64,000 nucleotides of DNA from Heligmosomoides polygyrus polygyrus (GCA_947396885.1 OX377206.1:13701466-13765465); one strand, 5' to 3'. Counted from the stretch's first letter, positions 31,000 to 43,240 are shown. Numbers and translations: made by a program. Notes: a model not told the origin generated them from the sequence alone.

Positions 31000-31584
31000 C
31001 TAGGAGACACCGAGTTCGGTGACAAAAACCTGCTCCGACGCCTTAATTGATGTCGTTCGCTATCGAAAGCCGTTTCTTGTCGCGCTATAATAGCCTCAAG
31101 TGTTCGCCGAAACGGCCTGAAAAGTATCGCGCTTTGCTCAGGAGTTCCAGATGGAGGGAGTTGCAAGAGGTGTACAGTCCTCTCTCGTTCAACTTTCATG
31201 CTTATTGGGCGCCATCATCCCGAAAATTGCTTCTTCCACTTTGCCGTTTACATGCTGCAGAGATCAAATTCTATTCGTGACTTGGGAATTGTGTACTACC
31301 ACCATCCAGCTTCAGATGATCATACTATATAATAATCTGCTAAGCGATGAGTCATATATCGATCTGTGCTGTCGCAGAAATTAGTAATAAATTAGTCATA
31401 AAAACGGAGAGGGGGGGGGGGGGGGGAGGGAGGGGTTGGGGAATTAGCCATAAAATAGCGGAAATACCCAAACGTCTTCAACGAGCCTGGAGATTTAGAG
31501 TACGTGCCAAACACCTAACGTGCCTAGGGATTCAGAAGATATGCCGAAAACGTCGTTCAGCGTGTCTGGGGACTCACAAACCCG

Positions 31585-33190
31585 TGAATTTCCCGCGATG
31601 ATTCTCAATGGGACCTACATGGTATTGTAGAGCCTCGGACAAGGATCACAGAACTGTTTCATTTTTGCTATGGTCCACTGGGTGGCCTGAAAATGGCAAA
31701 AGCTTAGGTCACTTCAGAGCGGGCTGATAAGGTATAAGTGACACCTGGAATGGCCCTGTCGTGCTCAGAACTTATCCTACAAAAAGTTTGGAGCTCAAAT
31801 CAAAGTTTGATTATAGTAACATGATAATTTCCTACGCTTCCTAGACGAAGCTGCACTGTACATTCAAGTGATTCATTTGCATCGTTGCTGGAAGCGACTG
31901 GATGGCCGAGTGGATAGCGAGTCGGACTTACGGGAGAGGGGTCGAGGGTTCGACTCCGGCTGGGCTAGGTGGTTTGCTAGGCGGTCTATTTCCAATTTTA
32001 CAAAGGAAGAGTACATTTTGGCTTTGGTAGGATACCGTATTATAGGGTAGAGGTGAAAAGAGTGGCGAGGTCAAGGTCACCGATTTCGCCCTGACTTCGC
32101 ATATGGGAATTATTTAAGCCGGTGACCAAGAATCTGTCTTTTTTTTTTCTAAATTTTCACTATCTTACACTACTTTGCATCTTAAAGTAGAAGGTTGGAC
32201 ATTTACATTGGAGAAGACCACATTGAAGAAGAAAGCGATTCTATTAACGTAGACAGCTTTAGTCACGCATATCAACCGTAACCTACCGTAATGGACCGAA
32301 ATTTTAAAAATGGATATCATATCTGTGATCAGCACCCAAAGTAAACCCCCTGAGCGATGTCTGAGCGAAAAATTTTCTCTTGACCTCTCCTCGACCTTTG
32401 GAGTCATGAAAGGCAGTGCCGGTTATTCTGCGTATACTGCGTTACTTACATACCCATGCAACCTCCTGTAATTTATCGTTTCACCGAAAAAAGTTGCCAG
32501 ATTGGTGTTCTGCCTCCCAAGTATGTACATGAATTTGGGACGAAAAAGTGTAAGTGTATACGAGAGCGGTGAGAATGAAACACACAGCAAGGCGAGTAAT
32601 CACACGAGGTGGATAAAATAGGCTGTACTTGGTGACAGTTAGCTGAAATAGTGAAAGTCTCGAGGACAATAGGAAGCAGTCTACAAAGAAATCTGGAGGG
32701 AGATGAGCGAGCATGTCTTGATGAGGGGTCAAGTCAACACTTGTCGATCGCTAATGAGGTGACAGCGAGAAATACTTCCAAAACCAAGTTGAGAACATTC
32801 CAAAGAGATCATATGGGACAAGAACTAACGGGACCTTCCTCAGCGAGACAAGCGTGGTTTAATAGCCGCATCACCCTCTCGACAAAATCAGCTTCTTACA
32901 CATCTGACAGCATGTTGAAAGCAGGTTTAGGAAGCGAATACGGTATCCTACCGAAGCCAAAATGCACTCTCCTTTTGTAAAAGTGGAAATAGACCACCTT
33001 GCAAATCACCTAATCCCTCCGTAGTCAAGCCCTCGACCCCATCCCGTAAGTCTGACTCCCTATCCATTCGCCCATTCTTTGCCATTTTCGGACCACCTAG
33101 TGGCCCATAGCAAAAACGAAACACAGTTCTGTGATCCTAGCTCGATGACCAAGACCATATAGGTCTCGTTGAGAATCTTTGGGAGAATTT
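31585..33190. mobile_element. Long-TIR element with tRNA-like arms
   Basis: 31585-32045 matches 32935-33190 in inverted orientation with deletions, and again the plus-strand repeat at 59105-59490. The arms share TTTGCTATGGGCCAC and a tRNA-like segment (31890-31965) with GGCCGAGTGGATAGCGAG and GAGGGTTCGACTCCGG. The interior 32050-32930 has no recognised ORF. A G run (31408-31425) lies outside the left end. No clear target duplication. Confidence 0.5.
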
Positions 33191-33890
33191 CATGGGCTTT
33201 CCTTGTTAGTGTAGGAGAAAATAGCTGGTTTTCTAGCTGGCTCTGAAACGTTTTAACCCGTCATTTTTCCTAGAAAAATAAAAAATTTCATTAGGTTTCA
33301 AACTCTATGTTACCTTTTTAGGAGACATTATTACAAATTTTCTATAAAAGTAAGTCTACCTGAGACAGGATTTTGCGCCGACTTCATCAGAGAGTCTTGT
33401 CTTCTTTGTTCTGGAAACGCTCTTTTTTGATTTGAAAAACGTTCAGATTAGATTCAGAAGTGCAAAGCAGGTTTTGATAATTGTCAAATTTACCATGAAA
33501 ATAGTAGAAAGAAAAAAGAAGCTGTCTGCTGCTGAAATAGCAAATGAAATTTCTAGATGCTGCTTTCGACCATTGTTCAAGAACTGAGGCACTGAAAAAC
33601 TTGAGGATTGGCTTTGCTCACGCGCCGTGGAAAAGCGAAGGGTGCATTTATCTCATCCATAATAAACATTTCTTAAAAGTAAAAGCAAAAAAATGAAACA
33701 AATTCGGTGTTGATCATTTCAACAAAATTTCAGTTAAAATACGCCACGCCCTCCAACCTTATTTTCTGTGGGAAGTGTGGCTATTGAAATGTGTATGTAC
33801 TTGGTCTACACAAAGGACTACGTTGACCGGTCGGAATGGGAGTTTCGTGATGGTGATGGCCTCTGGAAGCGCTTCACAGCATGAAGAAGT

Positions 33891-34078
33891 TTCGATCAGA
33901 TAGTCATTATCGATCGATATTGTCGTTCTTCTGAACGTGATATTGAAAATCTCTCAGATGCACTGGAGGAAGGAAAATCAATCTTCTCCTACTCCTTTCA
34001 CGTCTACCTTCAATTCTGCATTTCAACATACCCTCACCCTCCACAGCCTCTCAAGCGCAACTCCCCACGCTGCCATCG
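33891..34078 (+). CDS. Coding-like exon, unidentified
   Basis: An open frame FDQIVIIDRYCRSSERDIEN, LSDALEEGKSIFSYSFHVYL and QFCISTYPHPPQPLKRNSPR ends at a donor-like GTAACC (34079). A plain acceptor is not visible at its start (a TGA lies at 33881). Composition is ordinary for a protein. No family recognised. Confidence 0.25.
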
Positions 34079-34109
34079 GTAACCACATTTGCCTCATGTG
34101 GCCGTTGAC

Positions 34110-34270
34110 GTAGCCGACGTCGCCAGAGGGCTCCAGGACGTAACTCCAACGCGACGTCGCGCGATAGCCGCATGCGATGTCGCGGCGCTGAAACGCGGAC
34201 GTGCGCTTGATGACGCATACCTAGCCGCGGAGCATGAAATTTTGCCAGTGTTTAAGCGCCTAAATTAGTT
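34110..34270 (+). repeat. Diverged copy of arm sequence
   Basis: Corresponds to 5945-6110 (left arm) and 36870-37030 (right arm, inverted), sharing GCCGCGGAGCATGAAAT and the GACGTCGC motifs, with much more divergence than between the arms. Confidence 0.55.
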
Positions 34271-34559
34271 TTTTGACATCTATTGCTCCACCAAACACCT
34301 TAGTTACCTTAGCATGTTTAACACCTCCTAGTTCCACCACAGGGAGATCCAAATGAAATGAAAGAGGAACTCTCTTGGTGGAGGGGCTAGGAAGAAAAAG
34401 AAAGCAGTAAAATGCCTCTGCTTCTGCATGTAGATTGGAAAAACACGGAGGTCCTTAGTATTTGCCAAAGGGGTGCTTGCCAGTGGTATTACACGTGAAC
34501 TATGACAATGAGTAGGTGACTGGATTTTTTTCTGGTCGAAAGAAGTGCTGTCTCTCACA

Positions 34560-35330
34560 TTCATTCAAAGTTCTTGGTTCGGATTCCGTCAAAGCCAGCC
34601 AAGCCTTCCATCCCGGCGGGGTTTTCGAGTCGTTGAGAACGAAGAAAGGGAAGGAAAAAGCGCTGAGAAACGCTTTGCGACAACAAAGCTTTTAGTAGGA
34701 GTTTCGCACCACACATGCTGTAATTTGAAGCACTAAAGCCAATTTCTTCCGCAGTTGACATGCCCTTGGTGAATTTCGTACGCCATCAAATCCCTCACCG
34801 AAAAAAAAAACAATCCTAGGAGAGACTTCCGTTCTCGCGTGTAAAAAGAACTTCAGAACGTGGCCGGTTCAATGTATTCGTGCAAAAAAATTGGGGTCCT
34901 TTTCCATGCTCATTTCAGAAATCAATGAGCGTGTTTTCCGTTAACGACCCGAAACTCGTACATGGAATCTTACATCAACGGCAATGCACACATTCCTAGG
35001 ACCAACGGCCAGCAATGCCCTCGCATCCTCACTTTTCTCGCTTTTGCCAACCCATTTCAGCACCAGTTCACGTTGCCGCTGAGATATGTACTCAACCAAG
35101 GATCCCCATTCGGCGCGAGCTTATATAACCCAGTGGGCGGAGCCTATTGCTAGAGACGCAGAGGAAGAAAGGAGCGGAACTGGCACATAATCAGTTTTGT
35201 GAATTATTTTAATACACTGTGACAAAATTTTTGCCCAGATGAAATTGCCCCCACTGGTACTCTCCAGAAGCAGTCTGAAAGAGATGGAAATTGCCGGAAG
35301 AAGCTCGCCTTGCATCTAAAAAAATTGCTC
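34560..35330 (-). repeat. Promoter-bearing repeat unit, type B
   Basis: Matches 50090-50870. Both contain a B-box-like GGTTCTTGGTTCG stretch, AAAGCGCTGA, and a minus-strand GC-box/TATA module (here TATATAAG at 35120-35127 beside GGGCGGAGCC). Related in its promoter part to unit A. Confidence 0.5.
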
Positions 35331-36824
35331 TATACTTAGTCAGTACTGATGACGCTACTGTGCGTGCTACCGCTGAAAACATTTTACTACGGATTTAGAT
35401 TTCCTTGACAAATTTTGATGGTGCGCACATCGTTGGTTTGGCGCAAATAGGGTCGGGGAGAGGTCACCTTATAAAAAGTGTCACTAGCACGAAAAAAAAA
35501 GAGGCAAGACACACTGATAGTAATGAAAACAAACAAACAATGCTATAGCTCTGTTCTGTGCCAGAGCACAGATTTAGGCAGGGAAAGTGACTTCAGGGTG
35601 TGGCTCGATTGACGCACCCGTGTTAAAATTGCCGTCATCCTAGAATTTCAAGGACGGTCAGGAGGTACACCCACCCCCTGCTGGGGTCGTGCGAACTTCC
35701 TTTCATCCCTCTTGCTCACCCACCCCCAACCCCCTAGGCTTCACCGAGAGTCTAACGGCTGCCTTACGAAACCTTTTTTGACACGCAAAACAAAAGTTTC
35801 CGGCCCGCAGAACAGCGGCTGTACCTCCTGACGCCACGCCCCCCAGCAGGGGTACGGGTGCACCTCCTGTCGCGCTGCCTAGAATTCCCTCCATTACCCG
35901 ATGCGAAAGGAAATAAGACGCGGATCTGTAGTCGAAAAGAGGAGATAAGACTGCATCTACATTCCATGTATGTAGCTACTGACTACGCCAGCCCGCGGCG
36001 GCATGTAGGGGGGGGGGACGAGCGTTCTACCCCCTCGTCCCCCTGGCCCGCCCACCCCAACCCCCTGGGCTTGCTCGAGAGTTCAGTGGTCCTTAGATAG
36101 TGGAGACGTAGACATTTGCCACGCCACGGTTTAAAGGGCGGTGGTAGAACGCCACTCCGCCGCATGTATGGTGACCCCTCCCCCGCAACTACAACGCTGC
36201 GCGAACACCTCAGGATGTCGCGACGAAGTTGGACGAGTTGTCGCGGTCCGAATTCTTCCGACAGGAACGGCTAGGGCAGTTAAACTCGCGTGGTTGCCGC
36301 GTCTTGTTGCTGGGCGCGCTAGAGCGCGAAAGTATGTTCCGGCGACGTTGACCGCGTAGAAGGAAGGAGACATGAGGTGAAGATGACGTCTCCTGGTAGG
36401 GAAGTGGGAGCGGTTGTTAACAAAGTGCGGTGAAATGACAATCAATCCATTTCAAATGAGTGAAGGGAAACAGTCAAGGATCCGGTGAGGAAGATTCGAA
36501 GCAAGAACTGGGATGGAATTACCAACTAGAAGTTCCGGAAGCAAGTGTTTGTAAGTTTTTATTGTGGGGGAGGAGGATGAGCAAAAACTTGAATACTCTA
36601 CTCACATTCTCTGGATTTATAATTGATAATCTTTACAAGAAAAAAACAGGGGCATATGTTAACCGTATGTTTCTAAATTGTATAAATTCGAACATCATGA
36701 ACTGAGGAAAAGTCGGGAGAATCGGGGAAAAAAGGTGCGGTCCAGATAAGATTTTGAATCAGTAGGTGGAGAACAATCCTAAAAGGAGAAAACAGAATGA
36801 AATCGCGACCCAAGAGAGCCTCTT

Positions 36825-37280
36825 ATGTTTAGAGCGTCTTTTCCACGGGTCCTCTACCGTGTCACATCCATTCGGCGGTTCTTTCTAGTTGAGAAGCTTG
36901 AAAACTGGCAAAATTTCATGCTCCGTGGCGAACCATGCGTCACCGAGCGCACATCCGCATTTCAGTGGCGCGACGTCGCGTGCGGCCAGCTCTCGACATC
37001 GCGTTGGACTTACGTCCGGAGCCGACCCCCCCCCCCGACCGTGTTTGCGCGGTCAGTTTCTATCGGGAAAAAAGAAGCGCCCTTAAGGGGAACGTGTGCT
37101 CCTGCGCGCAAACGGAGAACTTCAGAATGTGGTCGAATCAAGGTACCTGTTAAAGAATTTGGAATCGTTTTCCTTGCTCATTTCAGAAATCAATCAAAGC
37201 CTTTTCTTCCACGCGCCGGGTGGACATTTCGCCACGTACTTCCCAAGCAGTACATGACCCTATCTGAACCACATGGTTAG
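36825..37280 (+). CDS. Hypothetical arm ORF (right copy)
   Basis: 151 codons, the uninterrupted counterpart of the left-arm ORF. Basic and rich in Arg and Ser, with no recognised domain. It spans a C homopolymer translated as a Pro run, which argues that at least this part is not under protein-level constraint. Confidence 0.2.
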   Translation: MFRASFPRVLYRVTSIRRFFLVEKLENWQNFMLRGEPCVTERTSAFQWRDVACGQLSTSRWTYVRSRPPPPTVFARSVSIGKKEAPLRGTCAPARKRRTSECGRIKVPVKEFGIVFLAHFRNQSKPFLPRAGWTFRHVLPKQYMTLSEPHG

Positions 37281-38254
37281 TGCATAACAACTCAAAACAT
37301 TCTTAACGCACACAGTTGTAGCTAGCATAGGTTCCATTAACAAGGTATAGGTTTAGTCTGAGAGCTTCTTCTTTAATTTAAATAAATGACACTAAATAAA
37401 GCCATTATAGTTTGAAATTAAAATTCAAAAACGGCGGAATATTTCGGTTCTACCTAACAACTATGACACATGAACCAGCATCACCTTCAATCATTAGGTC
37501 AGATGAAGCGCTCAAAACGAAAAAGAGCCAGGAGACATAGGTTGAGAACTGTTCTTATTGATGGGATCCACTCCATATCTATGTTGTAGTTAGATGGTAA
37601 CTAAAGATAGGTCTTTACCTGGCCTAACGAAAGATGTTGGTAAAGATTTCCTGGTTGTGAAGAATTGGGCAAATAGGGTAAGATTAGGAGAGGCTTTGAG
37701 TCTCGGCTTACATTCTTACATCGTTTTGCACACGGTTGGATTTCCATCTCAAAATTTCGGTAAACAAACGCTGCATTGGCGGCGTCATTGGGGACTACGC
37801 AGCATCAGCGAGAACTGTGAACTCCAAGTTCTGCAGTTTTCACACGACGAGTATTCTGGTGGGTCAGGCCACCCTTTATCCTTGATACTTTATCACAGCT
37901 TCGTTTCAGATTTTCACTAGCATCTACAGCCTTCAACCTCTAGCTTGCTTTCTGAATACCCTTATGAATTAAATCAACTACAACAGAAGTCCAGCATTTT
38001 TCGGAGAATAATGTGCTCTACCCGACCTGTGGCCCAAACTGAACATAGTAAAACAATTAGTATAGTATAACTGTAGAGTTTTGAGGAGAACTTGCAATAA
38101 AAGTAGACACGTGAGAAATCATAGAAGTATTCTGTATTCGAGTGAAGCTCCAGGTTGTTAAATGCGAACTAAAATAATGAAATGTACTTTAGCGCATGGA
38201 ATAATAACTTCTCTGCCCTCTCTCCCCACCTTGCGCAAGCCCCGCCCCTCCGGG

Positions 38255-38262
38255 TATATAAG
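38255..38262 (+). promoter_or_regulatory. TATATAAG box (right arm, P3)
   Basis: TATATAAG with CCCCGCCCC 7-15 bases upstream, mirrored at 4454-4461. Both arms keep the downstream start region, and the minus copy carries a longer G run in between. Confidence 0.4.
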
Positions 38263-38572
38263 GGCACCGCAGCGTGGAATCAGCAGTAATCACTTCTTGC
38301 TCTTAGTTTGGTTTGGTTGGATAATCAAGCCAAAAAGGTCAGAGTAGCCCAGCGAAGAAGGCCTCGTTAATTGAAGGAGGGGTGCACCAGTATTTCCTTG
38401 GTAGTTATCGGTGATTCTTCGATAGTTTGGTAGTCATCGGAGTTGAGGAGGACGGAGAGGCTGCCCCAGTCCAACGCAAATGGCAGGAAGTAAGAATCTG
38501 CACTAAAGGAAGGAGACTGTCCACCAAATTGGACTGGAGACTAATGAACAAAGCTATGAGCTGCGTTACACC

Positions 38573-38919
38573 GGCGCAATTAGGGTCGGCAGAGGGGGGA
38601 GGGGGGTCACCTCAAAAGCGTCACCAACGCAAAAACAGACAGGACACACTGATAGGAAAGAAAAGAAACAAACAATGCTATAGCTCCGTTCTGTGCTCTA
38701 GATCTGGAAAGGGGAAGCGACTCCAGGGTGTGGCTCGAGTGACGCGCCCGCCTACATCCTGGAGTTTCCTCCCTTGCCCAATTCGGAAGCAGATAAAATA
38801 CAGATCTGTAATCGAAACGAGGAGATAAGAGTGTATTAAGATTCGTTGTACGCAGAAGCGCACAATGGGTGCGAGCCACGGCGCGGTATGTTGTCCCCCA
38901 CCCCGACCCTATTTGCGCC
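38573..38919 (+). mobile_element. hAT-type MITE, GGCGCAA family (right arm)
   Basis: 347 bp with termini GGCGCAATTAGGGTCGG and CCGACCCTATTTGCGCC. Flanks GTTACACC (38565-38572) and ATTATACC (38920-38927) agree at 6 of 8 positions. It is the inverted partner of 3785-4143. Confidence 0.65.
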
Positions 38920-39116
38920 ATTATACCTTCTATATTCGAATGCGACTACAAAATCGATATTTTCTTGTGAAAATTCAAAATTTTTTCCCATCCCCGGTGT
39001 CTCCGGTGTCGTGTCACGAGGTCACGAGCGTATGCACTCAGAAAGTGTGTAGCAGACGTCATGCCACGAGTACCTAGACTCATGGTCAGAAGGCGCGTCA
39101 CAGACGTCGTTACCAC

Positions 39117-40052
39117 CTCAGATAAATTTGCGTTTGAAGCCGTGAACCAAACGTTTTGAAACCCGTTGGTTAGTAACCGTCCACGAAAGGGCTTGGAACC
39201 GAGCATGAAAGGGCGGCCATGCCCCTCGCTGCGCAATAGCAACACGGACGGAGAGTCGTTGGATACACCGTCCCCAGAAAGGGGCGGGGCGAGGGGCGCG
39301 GCGAGGACAAGATGTCCGGGTTCCTGCCTTCACATGGAGGCATCGCATTTCTAATCACTTCCCTTGGCCCTGCAGCTCTATCCTGAACTGATTTCATTCT
39401 TGAGAGAAGAGTCAGAATCTTGTTCACCATATTTGAAGGAAAAGAGTTTTCAGCTGCAGCGCCAAGGCTTTCTTCAGGTTCCGCCACATTGCTCAGTACT
39501 AAGGCGTCGTCCGCATTTTCCGACAAGTAGAGCAACATCTTAGCGAGCGAACAACACGACCATCCACTAGAAAGTTCTTCAACACAAGGAAAATTGTCTG
39601 ATCCTTGGAAAGAGAGGACGGTGAGCCGGTTTTGCGCACAATCACGGATAAGCCTTCAATGTAGAACTCCTGACCGGAAACACCCATAGTCACTAGTTGA
39701 GGAGAAAATTTAAAGGATTGTGGTGAAAACTGAAAGAATCTAGAGAGAAGGGCGACGTTCCCCTTTCCTCAACTGCCTCCATAGCCGAAACGAACTAAAA
39801 TGACTTCAGAGTTCCCCGAGATGCGCTTGCCAATCGTCTCCTATCAGCTGTTAGGTTGTTGGACGACGTCACGCCAATTAACGACGGTTTCGCGGGCAGC
39901 AAACTTGTCCAAATAGGGCGGCGCTTGCAGGGCGGGAAGTGGGCGTTGATGTACCGAACGACTGCCCCTCCCCCTTTCATGTTTCATGGTCGGTTACTAA
40001 CCAACGGGTTTCAAACGGTTGGTTCACAGTTTCAAACGCAAATTGTCCTGAG
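39117..40052 (-). mobile_element. TIR element carrying an ORF (right arm copy)
   Basis: Inverted equivalent of 2641-3587 with the same roughly 75-bp terminal repeats (CTCAGATAAATTTGCG at one end). The encoded ORF is frameshifted here. Confidence 0.55.
39170..39693 (-). pseudogene. Broken copy of the TIR-element ORF
   Basis: Starts at 39693 (SGQEFYIEGLSVIVRKTG) and follows the left-arm protein to FLVDGRVV. A short replacement near 39541-39548 removes the residues MTYLP and shifts the frame. The remainder (MLLYLSENADDALVL onward) continues in another frame to about 39290. Confidence 0.5.
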
Positions 40053-40846
40053 ACAGGCCGATTCACCTTCCTGCTACTCCCCAGGCCAACCAAGCGCTTC
40101 TGCTCTTCGAGATCGTTCGAACATAATGGAACTTACCTGAAAAGAGCGAAACACTGGATCTATCATTGGATGGCTACTGTAAGTCGTTTTGTGGGCTAGG
40201 TACACATCCAAATTGCACCCACGATATAGGAGAGGAGGAGAAGTCATGAGGGATCCGACGGCAAATCGGCGCCCACGTATTCCTATCGGTTGCTCTCGCA
40301 CGTGGATGCGATCGCAATTGAAAGAACGTCAACTTTCTCCCTAGCACAAAACGTTAAAGGAAGAAGAACAAAATGGATAAAAAGACTTCCAGAACAAAGA
40401 CGATAAATAGAACATTGTGGCTCAGAGCCGCAGCATATCGTACTGCTAAATGTAGCACCTCCTTACTGCCAGACGCCCATGCCGGAAGCATTGCCATTGC
40501 AGAGCATCTGACGACAACGACAGTATATGTGCATACCGCACAATGAGGATGAACGGGCAGCAGCATCCTCCCTCTTTTCTCCTTGAGGTGCTCCTTTCCC
40601 AGAGTCGCAGTATTTCGCGTAGATGAACACGACAATGTGGGTTTGTCATCGCGGTGGGCTTATATAGACCTGTGGGCGGAGCTTCAGGTTAGGCAGAATC
40701 AGCAGAGGGACCAAAGAGCGTAACTGACACCGGTCCACTTCTTTTAATTATTCTATCAAATAGTGGGAATAGTATCCCTAACCTGAAATTTCTCAAGTTA
40801 CTATTGATCAATGGCCCTACGCCAAAATTGAAGATTGCACGTTAAG

Positions 40847-41189
40847 GCGCAAATCGGGTAGAGGGGGGGGGGATATCCATGGCCTACCGCGGCGAGTAGC
40901 TACATACAGCGAATGTAGATGCAATCTTATCTCCTTGTTTCGGTTACATATCAGTGTTTTATATGCTTCCGAATTGGGCAAGAGAGGAAACTCCAGGATG
41001 TAGGCAATTTTAACACGGGCGCGTCACTCGAGTCACACCCTGGAGTCCTTTCTCCTGCCCAAATCTGTGCTCTGGCACAGAACAGAGCTATAGCATTGTG
41101 TGTACCTATTTTTTACTATCGGTATGTTCTGTCGCTTTGTTTTTATGTTTGCGACACTTTTAGGAGACCCCCGATGCGATTTCCGACAA
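40847..41189 (+). mobile_element. hAT-type MITE, GGCGCAA family (right arm)
   Basis: Begins GGCGCAAATCGGGTAGAGG and ends near GATGCGATTTCC. The flanking ACGTTAA repeat (40840-40846 and about 41190-41195) matches the TTAACGTT duplication of the left-arm copy at 1508-1843. Confidence 0.55.
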
Positions 41190-41360
41190 CGTTAAAGGTG
41201 AAGCGGAAAAAAGAACGAAAAAAGTGGATAAAGAACACGTCGTCAACGTCGCAGACACCGAGCAAGGCTAATTCTCCGACATCGATTCGCCTGTTCACTC
41301 CTATCAACCTGAAGTGATCTACGTTCTAAGGAAACCTGCCAGTTACCACTAATAGTAGGG

Positions 41361-41627
41361 ATGTGCAGAGATTTCTCTACTAAAAAGGAACTGATGTCGG
41401 AGCTGAAGAGCTCAAGAGTACCGGATTACGACGCACGGAAAATGGAAATGACACAAATACTCCATTTATTTAAAACCACGTCTGAAACGGCGCTCACCGG
41501 CGCTAGGCTTTCCCTGCGACAAAGCCTGGTACTAAGCGGGCTGGTGCCCGCTGTACACCAGCTAGGTATCTTAAAGAGGGTAGGTTCGATCAGTCACACC
41601 CCGCTTAGTACCCAAAATCCACCTTAA
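41361..41627 (+). CDS. Hypothetical unit A ORF, right-arm copy
   Basis: 88 codons: MCRDFSTKKELMSELKSS, RVPDYDARKMEMTQILHLF. Right-arm counterpart of the ORF at 1073-1381; see there. The upstream part of the frame in the left arm (EVIYVLLETCQLSL) is interrupted here by stops. Confidence 0.35.
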   Translation: MCRDFSTKKELMSELKSSRVPDYDARKMEMTQILHLFKTTSETALTGARLSLRQSLVLSGLVPAVHQLGILKRVGSISHTPLSTQNPP

Positions 41628-41680
41628 ATTGATGCTGTTCCCCGCAAGAGCAATCTACGCCGAAGCATGTCTTCGCAGTA

Positions 41681-42996
41681 CAGGGTGCGTAAAAAGTATT
41701 GACGCACTAAACGTGGGCAATAGAAAAAACAACACAACGTAGAATTCAACAAGTTTATAACAAAAATGTCAACAATAATCTAGCAAACAGAATGGTATCA
41801 CTCGTATTCGATGTGGGCTCCTTTGTTGCGAATACAGTCGCGAAGACGAAGAGGAAAGGCATCGACGGTGCGCCGCAAGTAGTCCACGTCGATTTCGTTC
41901 CAGGCTTTAACCAACGCGGCCTTCAGTGACTTGATACTTTTGTGGGAGGCAGCGCAGGCTTTGCTTTCCAAAACTCCCCATACGGAGTAATCCAGCGGAT
42001 TCAGATCCGGGCTGTACGGAGGCCATTCCTCTGCCGAAATGAAGTCCTTCAAGTTGGCGCGGCACCAGTCCTAGACAGTCTTCGCCTTGTGCGCAGGAGC
42101 GGAATCCTGCTGAAAGACATATGGCTTACTTCCGAAGTGGGAATCGAGCCAAGGAACCAGGTGCTTCTTCAGAACGTCATCCAGGTAGTTCTGCTGGTTT
42201 ATTTTCACTCCTGGATCCACAAAAACCAGAGGAGATTTGCCGTCGCTTGTGATGAATGCACAGACCATGATAGTGGCTGGATGCGCCTTCCTAGCAATGA
42301 GCCCTCCACCGGAATTAGCGCTTTGGAGCTCCTTGGAGAGTATTCTGCAGTTTTGCCGGTTGAAAGCAGCTTCAACGCTGAAGAGCTTTTCGTCACTGAA
42401 GACGAAGTGGCGGTGTGCATCGTTGGCGGCGCGCTTGAGCAGCTCCTCGCATCTGCGCACCCTTGTCCGCTTGTTTTCTAAGGACAGCGCCTGTCACTTC
42501 TGCAGTCGATAGCTACGAAGGTTGAGCTTCTTGTGGACAATATTTCTAACTGATCCTTTGCTGATATTGAGGTCGTTGGCCATTTTCCTTATCGACTGTT
42601 GCGGCGAGCGCTTGATTCTCTTCCGGATGACATCTTCATTGCTTTTCGTAACAGCTGAGCAGGGTCGACCAGATCGACGACGGTCTGATGTTCCTCCAGT
42701 CTACTTGAAGAGCTTTACCGCTCTTTGGACCGTTCGGCGAGGGACGGAGAGGGTTTTGACGATGTCTTTTGTGGCGAAGCGGGCGCAGTGAAGATCAATG
42801 ATGGATTGTCGCTTTGGATGGGCGGCTACCATTCTAAAAATGAAATGGAATGTTTACAAATACGAACACAAATAATGATGGAACACAACAAAAATAACAA
42901 AAAGAGCACGCGAAAAACTCCAAAACTGACCTTAACACCTTAACAAGACGACAGTTGTGACAAAAAGAGGTGCGTCAATACTTTTTACGCACCCTG
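41681..42996. mobile_element. maT-type (DD37D) transposon
   Basis: 1316 bp flanked by TA on both sides (41679-41680, 42997-42998), with 27-bp terminal inverted repeats starting CAGGGTGCGTAAAAAGTATT. Present only in the right arm; the left arm near 1025 keeps the empty site. A second, rearranged copy is at 60714-61631. Confidence 0.85.
41798..42832 (-). pseudogene. maT transposase, three in-frame stops
   Basis: A single reading frame of 345 codons from ATG (42832) to the normal stop, interrupted by three nonsense codons: TAG near 42703, TGA near 42500 and TAG at 42071. Domains in order: helix-turn-helix (QSIIDLHCARFATKDIVKTL, residues 9-45), a linker, then the catalytic DDE region with FVFSDEKLFSVEAAF, FQQDSAPAHKAKTV and WPPYSPDLNPLDYSVWG. 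Aspartates two and three are separated by 37 residues, the DD37D spacing of the maT family. No frameshifts: young but inactive. Confidence 0.85.
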
Positions 42997-43217
42997 TAGT
43001 ATTGCGGTTGCTTCGATGGAACGAACTATGGAGCTTAGAGGGTGGTGCGGAGAATCCAGTCCCAGGAAGGGCGGTCATCCTCGATCGGAGGACCTCAGGG
43101 GAGGAAGAGCGGTTACCACCCTCCTCTTCCTCTCCCGAGGTCCTATGATCAATTTTTTCCCAAGCTCACGTTGAGTACGTCTTGACCTAAGAGAATGCGA
43201 ACGACCCGCGGTGCGCG

Positions 43218-43240
43218 CTTATATTGCATAGTGGGCGGAG
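43218..43240 (-). promoter_or_regulatory. Unit A promoter module with mutated TATA (right arm, P1)
   Basis: The GC box (GTGGGCGGAGCC, 43231-43242) is intact but the TATA box reads AATATAAG on the minus strand, unlike the left-arm TATATAAG. Confidence 0.4.

Noticed and set aside
31890..31965. Canonical tRNA gene candidate
   Set aside because: A- and B-box-like motifs are present, but I could not pair a convincing acceptor stem, and the same sequence recurs as part of a repeat.
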